DNA of 64,000 nt from an uncultured Pedobacter sp. (GCA_946478755.1 CAMLDJ010000002.1:1-64000), one strand, 5' to 3'; positions 37,043 to 46,389 are shown, counted from the stretch's first letter. Notes: generated by a model not told the origin, from the letters alone. Translations and numbers: made by a program.

Positions 37043-38788
37043 TTATTTGTTTTTGTGTACATTTTTTTCTTCCCCGCCATCATCTCCCCTGCGCAGATCG
37101 GCAATTTTGTTTATCGTTTCGCCCATAATCTGCTTTTTTAAAGCCTCCTCAACATAAACTTTATTGAGTTCCTCTTCTGCTGATTCATATTCGGATCTTA
37201 AACTTTCGATCTTTGATTCTAAAATTTTCCGTTTGCGCTCGAGTTCACGGTCCTTACGGCTAACAGCCTGGGCGTGGATAACTTCGCCAGTCTGCTCCAT
37301 AAGCATCCTTGCTTCCCTTGCCGAGCCGGTAAGTACACCATCCTCGGTAAGATATACATCCACCAGATCCAATCCCTTATCTGTAATCACAAATTCGCGT
37401 ATCTGGTTTGAATGTTTCATTCCTCTTGACTTCATGATATACAATCCACGGTTCCGCTCACCATTGCTTTCGATATCACGAATCAAAAGCCAGGCATCAA
37501 CAAGCGAAGACACCCCTTCATCGGTCTGTTCATTAACTATATTATTCAGTGTGAGGGCTGTAAACATTACTGTAATCTGTTCAGCCTGTAGAAAATCGAT
37601 CAGTCGCACAAGCATGGTTTTCACATCACTAACCGATCCTATCGTGATCAGGTTGGTAATCGGGTCAAGTATAACAACAGATGGCTTAGACTTTTTGATT
37701 GCCTTATGGATCGCCACCAGGTGCATTTCCAGTCCGTACAAAGTAGGGCGTGAGGCGTAAAACTCAAGAGATCCTTCCTTAAGGTGTTTTTGAAGATCTA
37801 TGCCAATGGAACGCATATTTCTGATAATCTGTTTTGGGGATTCTTCGAAAGCAAAGAAAAGGCATTTCTCTCCCCTAAGACAGGCCGCATTAGCAAATGT
37901 TGCTGCTATACTCGTCTTGCCCGTGCCGGCCGTCCCTGAAACCAGAATACTGCTCCCTTTATAAAAGCCAGAATTTCCCAACATTTTATCCAGCGCAGCA
38001 ATACCTGAAGGCAAGCTTTTTGTAGAAACTTCATGATTCAGCTGCAGAGAGGTAACAGGAAGCACGGATATACCCTCATCGTCTATCAGAAAGGGATATT
38101 CATTGGTTCCATGGACCGATCCCCGGTATTTTACAACCCTGAGCCTCCTGGTGGAGATCTGGTTGATAATCCTGTGATCAAGTAAAATAACACAATCTGA
38201 CACGTACTCTTCAAGGCCCTGACGGGTAAGGCCATTCCCTCCACGTTCACCTGTTATGACTGCCGTAACGCCCTTCGATTTTAGAAACTGAAAAAGTCTC
38301 CTGATCTCTGCCCGCAGCACTGCAGTATTATTTAATCCCGCGAAAAGGTTCTCGATGGTATCAAGTGCTACCCTTTTTGCACCTATACTGTCAATTGCGT
38401 ATCCCAGACGGATAAAAAGCCCCTCCAGGTCATACTCTCCGGTCTCCTCAATTTCTGAACGGTCTATATGCACGTAATCCAACCTTATCTTCTTATCCTT
38501 TTCTAACTGTTCCAGATCAAAACCAAGTGATGCTACGTTCGCTTTAAGTTCTTCGGCTTTTTCCTCAAAGGCCATAAATACCCCTGGTTCGCCATAATCC
38601 AAGGCTCCTTTAACAATAAACTCTATGGAAAAAAGTGTTTTTCCCGAACCTGCCTCACCGCATACAAGTGTAGGTCTTCCAGCGGGCAGCCCGCCTAATG
38701 TAATCTCATCAAGTCCGGAAATGCCAGTAAGTGTTTTTGGAATTGTACCAGTTGAGCGCGCTTCCAGTTGATTTTTTGATTTAGCCAT
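37043..38788 (-). CDS. kaiC: KaiC-family ATPase/autokinase
   Basis: 581 residues with two RecA-like domains. CI has Walker A GEAGSGKT (44-51) and catalytic Glu75/Glu76 (FMAFEEK); CII has GTAGTGKT (285-292) and Glu315/Glu316 (FAFEES). By alignment to cyanobacterial KaiC, Ser427-Ser428 in [12 protein letters not shown] stand at the Ser431/Thr432 phosphorylation sites and Thr422 at Thr426, so autophosphorylation looks possible. R-G-x(3)[14 protein letters not shown] matches the end of the CII core. Residues about 485-581 add a long charged coiled coil not found in cyanobacterial KaiC, which may bind partners. It is the first gene of a four-gene operon with 2-3 bp spacing. Role could be timekeeping or stress signalling. 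Confidence 0.94.
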   Translation of the reverse strand: MAKSKNQLEARSTGTIPKTLTGISGLDEITLGGLPAGRPTLVCGEAGSGKTLFSIEFIVKGALDYGEPGVFMAFEEKAEELKANVASLGFDLEQLEKDKKIRLDYVHIDRSEIEETGEYDLEGLFIRLGYAIDSIGAKRVALDTIENLFAGLNNTAVLRAEIRRLFQFLKSKGVTAVITGERGGNGLTRQGLEEYVSDCVILLDHRIINQISTRRLRVVKYRGSVHGTNEYPFLIDDEGISVLPVTSLQLNHEVSTKSLPSGIAALDKMLGNSGFYKGSSILVSGTAGTGKTSIAATFANAACLRGEKCLFFAFEESPKQIIRNMRSIGIDLQKHLKEGSLEFYASRPTLYGLEMHLVAIHKAIKKSKPSVVILDPITNLITIGSVSDVKTMLVRLIDFLQAEQITVMFTALTLNNIVNEQTDEGVSSLVDAWLLIRDIESNGERNRGLYIMKSRGMKHSNQIREFVITDKGLDLVDVYLTEDGVLTGSAREARMLMEQTGEVIHAQAVSRKDRELERKRKILESKIESLRSEYESAEEELNKVYVEEALKKQIMGETINKIADLRRGDDGGEEKNVHKNK

Positions 38789-39026
38789 TTATTTTTTAAC
38801 GCTTAAATCTATTAGATTATAGTAATATTGATCAGTTCTTTCCAAACAAACAGGGAATATTAAAAAATGTTTGCAACAAGCGCATATATTAGGTACCGGA
38901 AATTACTGTATATACGTTGAAGAATGGCAACGCATCCATTGCAATCCAACAAAAACAGAGAAACGTCTTACATTGGTTTTCATCCGACATCACAGGTCAT
39001 TCCGCATCTATCTGGCAGAACATATA

Positions 39027-39059
39027 AAAAGCGGGCATGCCATACCGCTGCCCGCTTTT
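39027..39059 (-). terminator. Terminator after the small acidic protein gene
   Basis: AAAAGCGGGCA and TGCCCGCTTTT form an 11-bp stem with an 11-nt loop. On the minus strand the 3' arm continues as TTTTTATATG. It is 6 bases beyond the stop of the gene ending at 39066. Confidence 0.85.
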
Positions 39060-39065
39060 AAGGTG

Positions 39066-39254
39066 CTAGGCATTTCCGCCCGCATTCCCGGCAAGATCTC
39101 CCCCAACATCATCTTCATCATCAGTTTCACCGGTAAGCCCCCGTTGAACCTCATTATCATCAGCTTCTTCTTCTTCGTTGGGACTTATCCGCGACTGTTC
39201 ATTGCCGTTTTCATCTTCTTTGTCTTCTTCTTTTGGATCGATGTAATTTTTCAT
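39066..39254 (-). CDS. Small, strongly acidic protein of unknown function
   Basis: 62 residues, very rich in Glu, Asp and Gly, with no hydrophobic core (MKNYIDPKEEDKEDENGNEQ at the start, GGDLAGNAGGNA at the end). It is likely disordered. The good terminator immediately behind it supports it as a real gene. I do not recognise a family. Two other small polar proteins in the same 7-kb stretch (43397 and 45584) have a similar character, so these may be desiccation- or general-stress-type proteins; this is inference from composition and neighbours only. Confidence 0.6.
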   Translation of the reverse strand: MKNYIDPKEEDKEDENGNEQSRISPNEEEEADDNEVQRGLTGETDDEDDVGGDLAGNAGGNA

Positions 39255-39346
39255 AGTATCTGTTTTATTGTAAAACAGATACTTTACAACTATAGTTTCA
39301 AAAAAATAGCAAAATTGGCATCAAATATGACTGCCTGCTCAATAGC

Positions 39347-39423
39347 TGGTCGGGATAGGAAGATTCGAACTTCCGACCTCCAGCACCCCATGCTGGCGCG
39401 ATACCTGGCTACGCTATATCCCG
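39347..39423 (-). tRNA. tRNA-Pro (anticodon GGG)
   Basis: Read on the minus strand, CGGGATA pairs with TATCCCG in the acceptor stem, followed by A73 and an encoded CCA. The anticodon arm is CCAGC-ATGGGGT-GCTGG with anticodon GGG, and the T arm contains GTTCGAATC. Total 77 nt. Confidence 0.95.
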
Positions 39424-39590
39424 TTTGCTGAATTCCCTTTAGGGAACACAAAAAATTGATACAAAGATATATCACATCGCGCTTTTGACAGAAAAATTTT
39501 AAAAAAAGGTTGAAGTATTATTGATTTTTTCAACAGAAAATGAACAGCGCTTCCCCTTAAACTTTTTAACAATGTGAATGTTATATAACA

Positions 39591-40097
39591 ATGGAAAACA
39601 TAGAACAACTCATTATACCTGCTGCAAGAAAAGGCGATACCGAGGTTTTAAAAGAATTAATACGCAGAGGAGCGAATATAAATTTTCAAGACGCTAAAGG
39701 TTATACCGCTTTGATTATTGCCTGCTACAATGACCAGCTGGAAGCGGCAGCATACCTGGTTGCTTCGGGAGCAGACTTAAATCTTGGAGATCAGGGAGGC
39801 AACACAGCCTTAATGGGTGCAGCATTTAAAGGCTATACCGATATTGCTAAACTATTGATCGAAAGTGGGGCAGACATTAATCTTCAGCATGGAAACGGTG
39901 GAACTGCACTGATGTTTGCTGCAATGTTTGGCCGCAATGAGGTATTAAAACTACTTTTAGACAATGGTGCAAAAACCGGGCTCCGGGATATCAGGGGACA
40001 GCACGCATTGGATCTGGCCATTTTGCAGGGGAACGAAACTGGAGCTGAACTGCTTGAATTATACAGCAAAAATGTTAATCTTGCAAAAGCGCCTTAA
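39591..40097 (+). CDS. Ankyrin-repeat protein
   Basis: 168 residues, made almost wholly of four ankyrin repeats (for example GDTEVLKELIRRGANINFQD, GNTALMGAAFKGYTDIAKLL, GTALMFAAMFGRNEVLKLLL). There is no signal peptide, so it is probably cytoplasmic. Small ankyrin proteins next to catalase genes are known in other bacteria (AnkB beside KatB in Pseudomonas), where they support catalase activity; a large catalase is encoded 0.6 kb away here, though on the other strand. Its 3' end overlaps the convergent gene at 40075 by 23 bp. Confidence 0.88.
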   Translation: MENIEQLIIPAARKGDTEVLKELIRRGANINFQDAKGYTALIIACYNDQLEAAAYLVASGADLNLGDQGGNTALMGAAFKGYTDIAKLLIESGADINLQHGNGGTALMFAAMFGRNEVLKLLLDNGAKTGLRDIRGQHALDLAILQGNETGAELLELYSKNVNLAKAP

Positions 40098-40686
40098 CCA
40101 GTCCTTTCCACTGCGGATATGAAAAACCCAGTTTGGCTGCCATTCCCACCATAAAATTCCTTCCCTTATCATAAAGGCTGCCGTTATCCGTATTTGGAAC
40201 TTCATTTCTAGCATGTTCTTCCGCACTAACACATCGTCCAGTCCGCGTAATGATAAAGCTTGATGTAGCCTCACTTTTTAAAAAGTGGGCAGTTTCCTTT
40301 TTTCGCGACAAAGGGTGTGCACAGGGCCTTACCCTCATGGATAATGTTTGCTTTTTATCGTCGCTTTCAGTTGTGATCTCCTCGATTTGAACCCAATCAT
40401 AGCCCATTCCAGCCTGGGTTCCGGGACCAGGAATATCGATTCTAATATAATCATTTAACTGCGCCTGCCTTTCTGCACGGATGCCTTGAGGATCGATTAA
40501 TTGGAATGCGGATATGCCTGCATAACGTCCCCATTCGTTTACGGACAATAATCTGGTACACGCCCGTTCAAAAACCTTTACCGCTTCTGCCAGGGTGCTA
40601 CAGTTCATGCGCTCTATTACATCCATTTCGCTACCTGTATATTGGGCAGGTACGGCCTCTAAGTTGTTTTTATTTTCCATAGCCAA
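40075..40686 (-). CDS. Conserved-looking protein of unknown function next to catalase
   Basis: 203 residues, no signal peptide or membrane helix. I do not recognise the family. Visible features: a helical N-terminus (MNCSTLAEAVKVFERACTRLL), a middle part with IRIDIPGPGTQAGMGYDWVQIEEI that looks like beta strands of a barrel or cup fold, and RVRPCAHPLSRKKETAHFLKSE with conserved-looking Cys and His. It starts 48 bp after the catalase stop and is on the same strand, so it is probably co-transcribed with the catalase and may serve in peroxide or stress defence. It could start at Met3. Confidence 0.7.
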   Translation of the reverse strand: MAMENKNNLEAVPAQYTGSEMDVIERMNCSTLAEAVKVFERACTRLLSVNEWGRYAGISAFQLIDPQGIRAERQAQLNDYIRIDIPGPGTQAGMGYDWVQIEEITTESDDKKQTLSMRVRPCAHPLSRKKETAHFLKSEATSSFIITRTGRCVSAEEHARNEVPNTDNGSLYDKGRNFMVGMAAKLGFSYPQWKGLVKALLQD

Positions 40687-40734
40687 TAAATTTGGTGAAG
40701 GCTATTTGGCCTTCACCTTGGTTTGTACCTTAAA

Positions 40735-42927
40735 CTATGCAGGTACTTTTCTTTGGATTTCACGGTCCCAAAAGCGGTGCAAGGCAATCATTTCTGCAAA
40801 AGTCTTTATAAGGGCAGCAATATCCTCAGTAATCAAAATTCCTTCGCGTAGTGCAGCATCGTCTGCGTATTCTTCTGGTAGCTTTTTAGCGAAATAAGTA
40901 GATTCCAATACCTGGAGCGCTTGTTTGTCGGCAGCAATTGCCTTACAATGTTTAAAAGCCTCATTTAAGAAATGAATGGCATTGGCTTCTCCACTAAGTG
41001 CATTAACTGAATCAGCGCCCCCAGGTACATATACTGCATCGTAAAGGACGGATGCTGCTGTTAGAAGACTTTCATCCACTGCAATATTTTTACCACCTGT
41101 CGAAATAATTTCACCCAATCTTGGCGCTATAATATGCACCACCGCTCCCTGTGTAACCAAGAAATCTTTAACTTTGCTAAGTGTCGGCTCATTTACCCCA
41201 TCTGCAGCAAGTATTGCAATTTTTCTTGACCTGACGGTATCTTTGATCGTTGTGGCCATACTTAGCGCTACAGACCTTGCAAGGCTTCCTTTAGGATTTA
41301 CAGAAGCATAATCCTTCCTTTTGCCATCCGCTGGGAGGCTATTGTTAAGGTCTACCAAAGGGATTTTTGGAATCTGCAGGCCCAATGCCTGCGCAACTGC
41401 CCCAGCCAACCCCTTATCTATCTGAATTAATACAGCCAGCATACGCTCCCTTATAGGAATGGCCTTTACTTTGCCGAGTTCAAAACTAAGGGCATCAATA
41501 AGGTGGTTTTTTTCGGCATTGCTCTGTGAATTGAAGAACAAGCGGGCCTGTGAAAAATGATCGAAAAAACTTCTGCTCCTTGCCCGGATCTTTCTGGCAT
41601 CAATTGCCTCATTATGACTTACAAAGCCACCTTGTGCAACCGGTACCTGCATTGGGTCGTTTGCGGCTAGTCCGTTCGGGCCATAACTGGTTTTACCCCT
41701 GTTGATTGTTTGCCGCATATGGCCATCGCGTTGGTTATTATGCACGGGAATTACAGGTCTGTTAATCGGGATTTCATGAAAATTTGGCCCTCCTAATCGA
41801 ATTAGCTGGGTATCGGTATAAGAAAACAATCTGCCCTGCAATAGCGGGTCGTTAGTAAAATCGATACCTGGTACAACATGGCCAACGTGGAAAGCAACTT
41901 GCTCAGTTTCCGCGAAAAAGTTATCGGGGTTTCTGTTAAGTGTCATCTTACCAATACGCTGTACGGGAACAAGTTCTTCGGGGATCAGTTTTGTAGGATC
42001 CAAAAGATCAAAATCAAATTTAAACTCATCAGCCTCAGGAACGATCTGCACACCGAGTTCCCATTCTGGAAAGGCACCTGCCTCGATAGCATCCCAAAGA
42101 TCCCTCCTATGAAAATCGGGATCTTTGCCCGAAATATTCTGTGCCTCATCCCAAGCTACCGAATGTACACCCAAAAGTGGCTTCCAGTGGAATTTCACAA
42201 AACTGGCATCACCATTGGCATTTACGAATCTAAAGGTATGTACACCAAATCCCTCCATCATGCGGTAGCTCCTTGGTATAGCACGATCACTCATTAGCCA
42301 CATAATCATATGCGACGACTCCGGCATCTGAGAAATAAAATCCCAAAAAGTGTCGTGAGCCGAAGCCGCCTGCGGCATTTCGTTATCAGGCTCTGGTTTT
42401 ACTGCATGAACAAGATCTGGAAATTTAACCGCATCCTGAATAAAAAATACTGGCATGTTATTGCCTACAAGGTCAAAATTCCCCTCCTGGGTATAAAATT
42501 TTACGGCAAAACCCCTTACGTCACGTGCCAAATCTGTCGATCCCCTGGAGCCTGCTACAGTTGAAAACCTAACAAACACCGGAGTTTCTGCTCCCGGATC
42601 GCATAAAAATGCGGCCCTGGTTAACTTAGACATGTCTTCGTATACCTTAAAAACTCCATGTGCAGCCGAACCCCTGGCATGCACTACCCTTTCGGGTATG
42701 CGTTCATGATCAAAATGTGTAATTTTCTCCCTAAGGATAAAATCCTCCAGAAGTGTTGCTCCTCTTTCTCCGGCTTTGAGCGAATTCTGATCGTCGTTAA
42801 TACCGACCCCATGGTTAGTTGTTAAAAATTCGCCTGTCGAATCTGCTACAAAAGATTCCAGTTGTGTAGTCTTGTCATTTTCTTGTTGGGCAGGTTTATT
42901 TTTTCTTTTTGGTGTTTTCTTGTCCAT
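40735..42927 (-). CDS. katE: Large-subunit monofunctional catalase (HPII/KatE type)
   Basis: 730 residues, close to E. coli HPII. Numbered by alignment the key residues all fall into place: distal His83 (VVHARG), Asn156 (VGNNMPVFFIQDA), proximal heme Tyr370 (RLFSYTDTQ) and His347 (AFHVGH), the last matching HPII His392 that bonds to the heme Tyr. The C-terminal 160 residues (IAILAADGVNEPTLSKV; YVPGGADSVNAL) form the DJ-1/PfpI-like flavodoxin-fold domain of large catalases. It turns hydrogen peroxide into water and oxygen in the cytoplasm. The N-terminal Lys/Gln-rich stretch is a normal extension. The unknown gene at 40075 follows on the same strand. Confidence 0.97.
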   Translation of the reverse strand: MDKKTPKRKNKPAQQENDKTTQLESFVADSTGEFLTTNHGVGINDDQNSLKAGERGATLLEDFILREKITHFDHERIPERVVHARGSAAHGVFKVYEDMSKLTRAAFLCDPGAETPVFVRFSTVAGSRGSTDLARDVRGFAVKFYTQEGNFDLVGNNMPVFFIQDAVKFPDLVHAVKPEPDNEMPQAASAHDTFWDFISQMPESSHMIMWLMSDRAIPRSYRMMEGFGVHTFRFVNANGDASFVKFHWKPLLGVHSVAWDEAQNISGKDPDFHRRDLWDAIEAGAFPEWELGVQIVPEADEFKFDFDLLDPTKLIPEELVPVQRIGKMTLNRNPDNFFAETEQVAFHVGHVVPGIDFTNDPLLQGRLFSYTDTQLIRLGGPNFHEIPINRPVIPVHNNQRDGHMRQTINRGKTSYGPNGLAANDPMQVPVAQGGFVSHNEAIDARKIRARSRSFFDHFSQARLFFNSQSNAEKNHLIDALSFELGKVKAIPIRERMLAVLIQIDKGLAGAVAQALGLQIPKIPLVDLNNSLPADGKRKDYASVNPKGSLARSVALSMATTIKDTVRSRKIAILAADGVNEPTLSKVKDFLVTQGAVVHIIAPRLGEIISTGGKNIAVDESLLTAASVLYDAVYVPGGADSVNALSGEANAIHFLNEAFKHCKAIAADKQALQVLESTYFAKKLPEEYADDAALREGILITEDIAALIKTFAEMIALHRFWDREIQRKVPA

Positions 42928-43396
42928 AGTTTTTTTAGCTTACGCCTCTTTTTGGGCTGTTAACAATATTTTTTTTCTGCAGTTAATGCATTACTAATTG
43001 AGGGAAAAACTATCGGCCAATGTGCCGACAAAGTTTATCTTTGCCAATTTATTTTCATCAACAATCTCTGATATTTATGGCGCCGGATGTATTTTCGGCA
43101 GCATATAGAAAACCTGCAAAAACAATAAATGGTTTTAACAATTTGCCCTACCATGTTAAGTACCAACTTTGGCCACAGTGCTTTTAATGACCAAAAGTTT
43201 ATCACAACTGCTTAAGAGATAACCAGGTATTTTACAATTTAGCGTCCGTAAAGTTCGCTTTCTGATTTCAACCATTTTCGAAACGCTTTGGCTTTGTCTG
43301 CTTCATTTTTTAACTAACCCAAAGTTGTATTGTTGTTGTTGTGGGTTCCGCTATAGACAATAAAAGTGTTTATTATATTATACTCTTTCAAAAAAA
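42928..43396. other. Intergenic region upstream of catalase
   Basis: 469 bp without a supported gene. It should hold the catalase promoter, but I see no clear -7/-33 pair. No inverted repeat longer than about 6 bp was noticed. Confidence 0.4.
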
Positions 43397-43591
43397 TTAA
43401 CCCTGATGAGGAGTTCCGTTATCTTCTGCGCGGTCTGCATCCGAATCCGATTTTGCTGCTTGTTTTGATAATTCCCTGGCAGAAGCCTCGTCCTGATAAG
43501 CACTATCCGCATCACTTGCCTCAATCTGAGAATGCGGTACAATACCAACCTTATTTTCACTGTCCTGTTGATCTGTTTTTTTGTTTTCCAT
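43397..43591 (-). CDS. Small acidic protein of unknown function
   Basis: 64 residues, rich in Asp, Glu, Ala, Ser and Gln (QIEASDADSAYQDEASA; SDSDADRAEDNGTPH). No hydrophobic segment and little expected structure. A competing overlapping frame (43378-43635) encodes a basic sequence and is rejected. Its composition resembles the small acidic protein at 39066, and both stand among stress genes. Function unknown. Confidence 0.55.
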   Translation of the reverse strand: MENKKTDQQDSENKVGIVPHSQIEASDADSAYQDEASARELSKQAAKSDSDADRAEDNGTPHQG

Positions 43592-43916
43592 TGTTTCAAG
43601 TTTAAACCTTCAAAATTATTTTCTGCAAGAAGCAAACCTTTGTTTTAAAACTTGTGCTTCATTAAATAAACAAGGTAAACTGTTACAGGTTTGATTTATT
43701 TAACGGTTAAAGTATTTGGTTACAACACTGGTTAACATTTCAATTAAATATTAACCACCAGACACAATATCAACATGTGTTTAATAACTTAAAAAAGGAA
43801 CGCCCAGGTATTTATATCCCCAAGGCCAGCAAGAGAAAATAAAAACTGAAAACCATCTGAAATTTTCACCTGTTTATATAAACAAAAACAACCCCTTAGA
43901 CTTAATACTAAAGAAT
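43592..43916. other. Intergenic region
   Basis: 325 bp of AT-rich DNA between divergent genes. It must carry the promoters of both; I could not identify boxes with confidence and see no repeat. Confidence 0.4.
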
Positions 43917-44381
43917 ATGACAAACAAGCAAAACTTTTTTGAGCGTATATCTGACAGGATTACTTATTGGACCGGAAGTGCAAGCGCCTTCACCATAGCT
44001 GTTGGCATTATCGTAATCTGGGGCATTAGCGGACCTATTTTTAACTATTCGGATACCTGGCAATTGGTAATTAATACCGGAACAACAATTATTACTTTTT
44101 TAATGGTATTTCTGATCCAAAAAACCCAGAATAAAGATTCGAAGGCCATACAGTTAAAACTTAATGAGTTATTGGCGGCCAGTAGACATGCGAGTAACCG
44201 CATGGTTGATATTGAAGATCTTTCGGAGGCAGAGCTGGATATATTGCATAAATACTATGCGAAACTTTCTGATGTGGCAGAAAAAGAAGAAGATATCCAC
44301 CACTCACATTCAATTGATTCTGCAAAAAAAAATTCAGAAGAAAAATTAACAGATAAGCCCAGGCTAGCTAAAAATAATTAA
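43917..44381 (+). CDS. Low-affinity iron permease-like membrane protein
   Basis: 154 residues. Two membrane helices are visible (about 21-43, AFTIAVGIIVIWGISGPIF, and about 50-67, LVINTGTTIITFLMVFLI) followed by IQKTQNKDSKAIQLKLNELL, the signature of the low-affinity iron permease (Fet4-like) family. The C-terminal 50 residues are charged (EKEEDIHHSHS) and probably cytoplasmic. Actual iron transport by these short bacterial members is unproven. The small gene at 44392 begins 10 bp after the stop and is likely co-transcribed. Confidence 0.85.
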   Translation: MTNKQNFFERISDRITYWTGSASAFTIAVGIIVIWGISGPIFNYSDTWQLVINTGTTIITFLMVFLIQKTQNKDSKAIQLKLNELLAASRHASNRMVDIEDLSEAELDILHKYYAKLSDVAEKEEDIHHSHSIDSAKKNSEEKLTDKPRLAKNN

Positions 44382-44391
44382 TAAAACAAAG

Positions 44392-44688
44392 ATGAGAGAC
44401 CTACCCTTAAATAACAATAAAGAAGAGTTGAATACATTAAAGAAAAAATTTGATGATGGATTAATTGAATCATCGTGGAGCGAAAACGGAGAACTGACCT
44501 ATATCATCAATGATGGATTGGATTTGAATGAATATGCTAACCTGGCCAAACAAATTCTGGAAAGCGAAGGCGATATTGCCCATGATTTTACAGGCAAGGT
44601 TACCAATAAATCGAAAACTGCATCAGCAAAATTCGAATACAGGTCTGGCTGGTTTTTAGATGGCATGGCTGATGGAGAAATTGAATAA
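44392..44688 (+). CDS. Small protein of unknown function
   Basis: 98 residues, soluble, acidic; LKKKFDDGLIESSWSENGEL and YEYANLAKQIL-like segments suggest an alpha/beta fold, but I do not recognise a family. It follows the iron-permease-like gene by 10 bp and precedes the DUF72 gene by 38 bp on the same strand, so the three probably form one transcript. Confidence 0.65.
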   Translation: MRDLPLNNNKEELNTLKKKFDDGLIESSWSENGELTYIINDGLDLNEYANLAKQILESEGDIAHDFTGKVTNKSKTASAKFEYRSGWFLDGMADGEIE

Positions 44689-44726
44689 CCGGTAGCAGCA
44701 ATGTGCAAACAAACTGATAACGAAAT

Positions 44727-45470
44727 ATGAAATTAGGAAAAGCGTACATCGGTACATCGGGATGGAAATACCGTCATTGGGAGGGCAATTTTTATCCTGA
44801 TGATCTTAAAAAGAAAGATCAGTTTAAATATTTTATCGAACATTTCGATACTGTAGAGCTGAATAATTCATTTTATCGCCAGCCAAGCATTGATAATTTT
44901 AAGCAATGGCAATTGCAAAGCCCGAAAAATTTCACTTATGCTGTTAAAGCCAATAGATATTTTACCCACCTCAAAAAACTGAATGTGGAAAAGGGAGAAA
45001 TCCTGGATTTTTTAAAAGCCACTGAAGGGCTGGAAAACAAACTCGGACCTATCCTTTTTCAGCTCCCGCCTAAATGGAAATTAAATACCGAAAGGCTGGA
45101 AAGATTTTTAGAAATGCTTCCTAAAAAGCACCGGTATACTTTCGAATTCAGAAATCCAAGTTGGTATCATGATGATGTATTTACGCTGCTCGCCAAATAT
45201 AACTGTGCTTTTTGTATTTATGAGCTGGCTGGGCATCAATCTCCTATATTGAGTACTGCAGATTTCGTGTATATCAGACTACACGGACCTGAAGGGAAAT
45301 ATCAGGGAAGTTATAACAACAATAGCTTAACAAAGTGGAACAGCATGTTGATTTCGTGGATAAAAGAAGAAAAAGACGTGTACCTCTATTTCGATAATGA
45401 CCAGGCTGGTTATGCTGCTTTTAATGCGCTCGAAATAAAAAAGATGATCGGTCCAGCTTATCAAAAATAA
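44727..45470 (+). CDS. DUF72 (YecE-like) family protein
   Basis: 247 residues, the family's size. The start KAYIGTSGWKYRHWEGNFYP, the core YAVKANRYFTHLKKL, GPILFQLPPKWK, and the C-terminal FVYIRLHGPEGKYQGSY with VYLYFDNDQAGYAAFNA are characteristic of this TIM-barrel family. Biochemical function is not established in general. Last gene of the run starting at 43917. Confidence 0.92.
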   Translation: MKLGKAYIGTSGWKYRHWEGNFYPDDLKKKDQFKYFIEHFDTVELNNSFYRQPSIDNFKQWQLQSPKNFTYAVKANRYFTHLKKLNVEKGEILDFLKATEGLENKLGPILFQLPPKWKLNTERLERFLEMLPKKHRYTFEFRNPSWYHDDVFTLLAKYNCAFCIYELAGHQSPILSTADFVYIRLHGPEGKYQGSYNNNSLTKWNSMLISWIKEEKDVYLYFDNDQAGYAAFNALEIKKMIGPAYQK

Positions 45471-45583
45471 TTTGGCAAATAAAAAATTAGGCTAAAATAT
45501 CCAAGCTTATGTTGGTTAAATTTTCGCTTTGATTAAAACTTTTAATCTGATGTTTCTGTTTATTTTAACAATTAAATCGCATT

Positions 45584-45859
45584 ATGGCAAATACTAAAAA
45601 CGATAGAAAAGACCTTGAGAAAGGCAATCAAAGAAAAAATCAGGAACAGCTAAATCAAATTGCCTTGGGTAATACTGAAATAAAAAACACGCCGTTAACC
45701 GATAACAACGATCTTTTAAGTTTGCCCAAAATTTCTGGCACAGGTGCAAACCCTGCCTCAGCCACCCCCCATTCGCTTATTGTACACGAAGATGAAAAGG
45801 AGAAAGACAGGTATGAAGAAGGCAACAATAAAGATCAAAAAAATGCTGCTACAGAATAA
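45584..45859 (+). CDS. Small polar protein of unknown function
   Basis: 91 residues, Asn/Lys/Glu/Asp-rich and hydrophilic (MANTKNDRKDLEKGNQRKNQ). It has no signal peptide and is expected to be mostly disordered. The long Pro/Ala-containing middle (SGTGANPASATPHSLIVHED) is unusual. Family not recognised. Similar in character to the small proteins at 39066 and 43397. Confidence 0.6.
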   Translation: MANTKNDRKDLEKGNQRKNQEQLNQIALGNTEIKNTPLTDNNDLLSLPKISGTGANPASATPHSLIVHEDEKEKDRYEEGNNKDQKNAATE

Positions 45860-45917
45860 CCTGAAAACGAAAATGCTATTTTAATGAACAAATATTTAGT
45901 GTACAAACTATTTCTTT

Positions 45918-46298
45918 ATGGGTAAACTGATCTGTATACTTGAGGATGATGCAGGGATTAGAGATATATTACAGTTCCTGCTTTTAGAAGAAGGCTACCA
46001 GGTAGCATGTTATACTACCGTTAATGAGTTTTTGAGCAGAAAGGATATCAGTCCAGACCTTTATTTATTGGATGTGATGTTGCCCGATGGGAACGGCATG
46101 GCGGTATGTAAACTGCTTAAGGCTGATCCTAAAACTGCTGCAACACCGATAATTATGATGAGTGCCCATGCCGATATACAACAAATGACCAGCGGATGTA
46201 ATGCCGAAGAATTTGTGGTAAAACCCTTTGATATTTTTGCATTATTAAAAAAGATTGTCGATCTATTAAATTTAAAAAGTGCTGCAAAGGATTCATAA
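45918..46298 (+). CDS. Single-domain response regulator
   Basis: 126 residues, only a CheY-like receiver domain: acidic pair Asp10/Asp11 (ILEDDAG), phosphoacceptor Asp52 (YLLDVMLPDG), Ser/Thr switch region (IIMMSAHAD) and conserved Lys in VVKPFD. Without an output domain it must act by protein contact or phosphotransfer. No kinase is adjacent; the hybrid-free PAS kinase of the kai operon (34663) is the only kinase in the window and could be a partner, which is inference. Confidence 0.93.
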   Translation: MGKLICILEDDAGIRDILQFLLLEEGYQVACYTTVNEFLSRKDISPDLYLLDVMLPDGNGMAVCKLLKADPKTAATPIIMMSAHADIQQMTSGCNAEEFVVKPFDIFALLKKIVDLLNLKSAAKDS

Positions 46299-46389
46299 TT
46301 GGCTAATTAAACTTAAAATCAGCCAGTTTGATATAATTATAGGGCGCACAACAGAGCGACAAAAACCGGGGCAGCAATACCAGCTTTGC

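Noticed and set aside
37164..37760. 198-residue plus-strand open frame inside kaiC
   Set aside because: Antisense to well-supported kaiC; Ser/Arg-rich composition typical of antisense frames.
38871..39431. 186-residue plus-strand open frame covering the tRNA-Pro gene
   Set aside because: It runs through a terminator, the small acidic gene on the other strand and the tRNA, so it cannot be a real protein gene.
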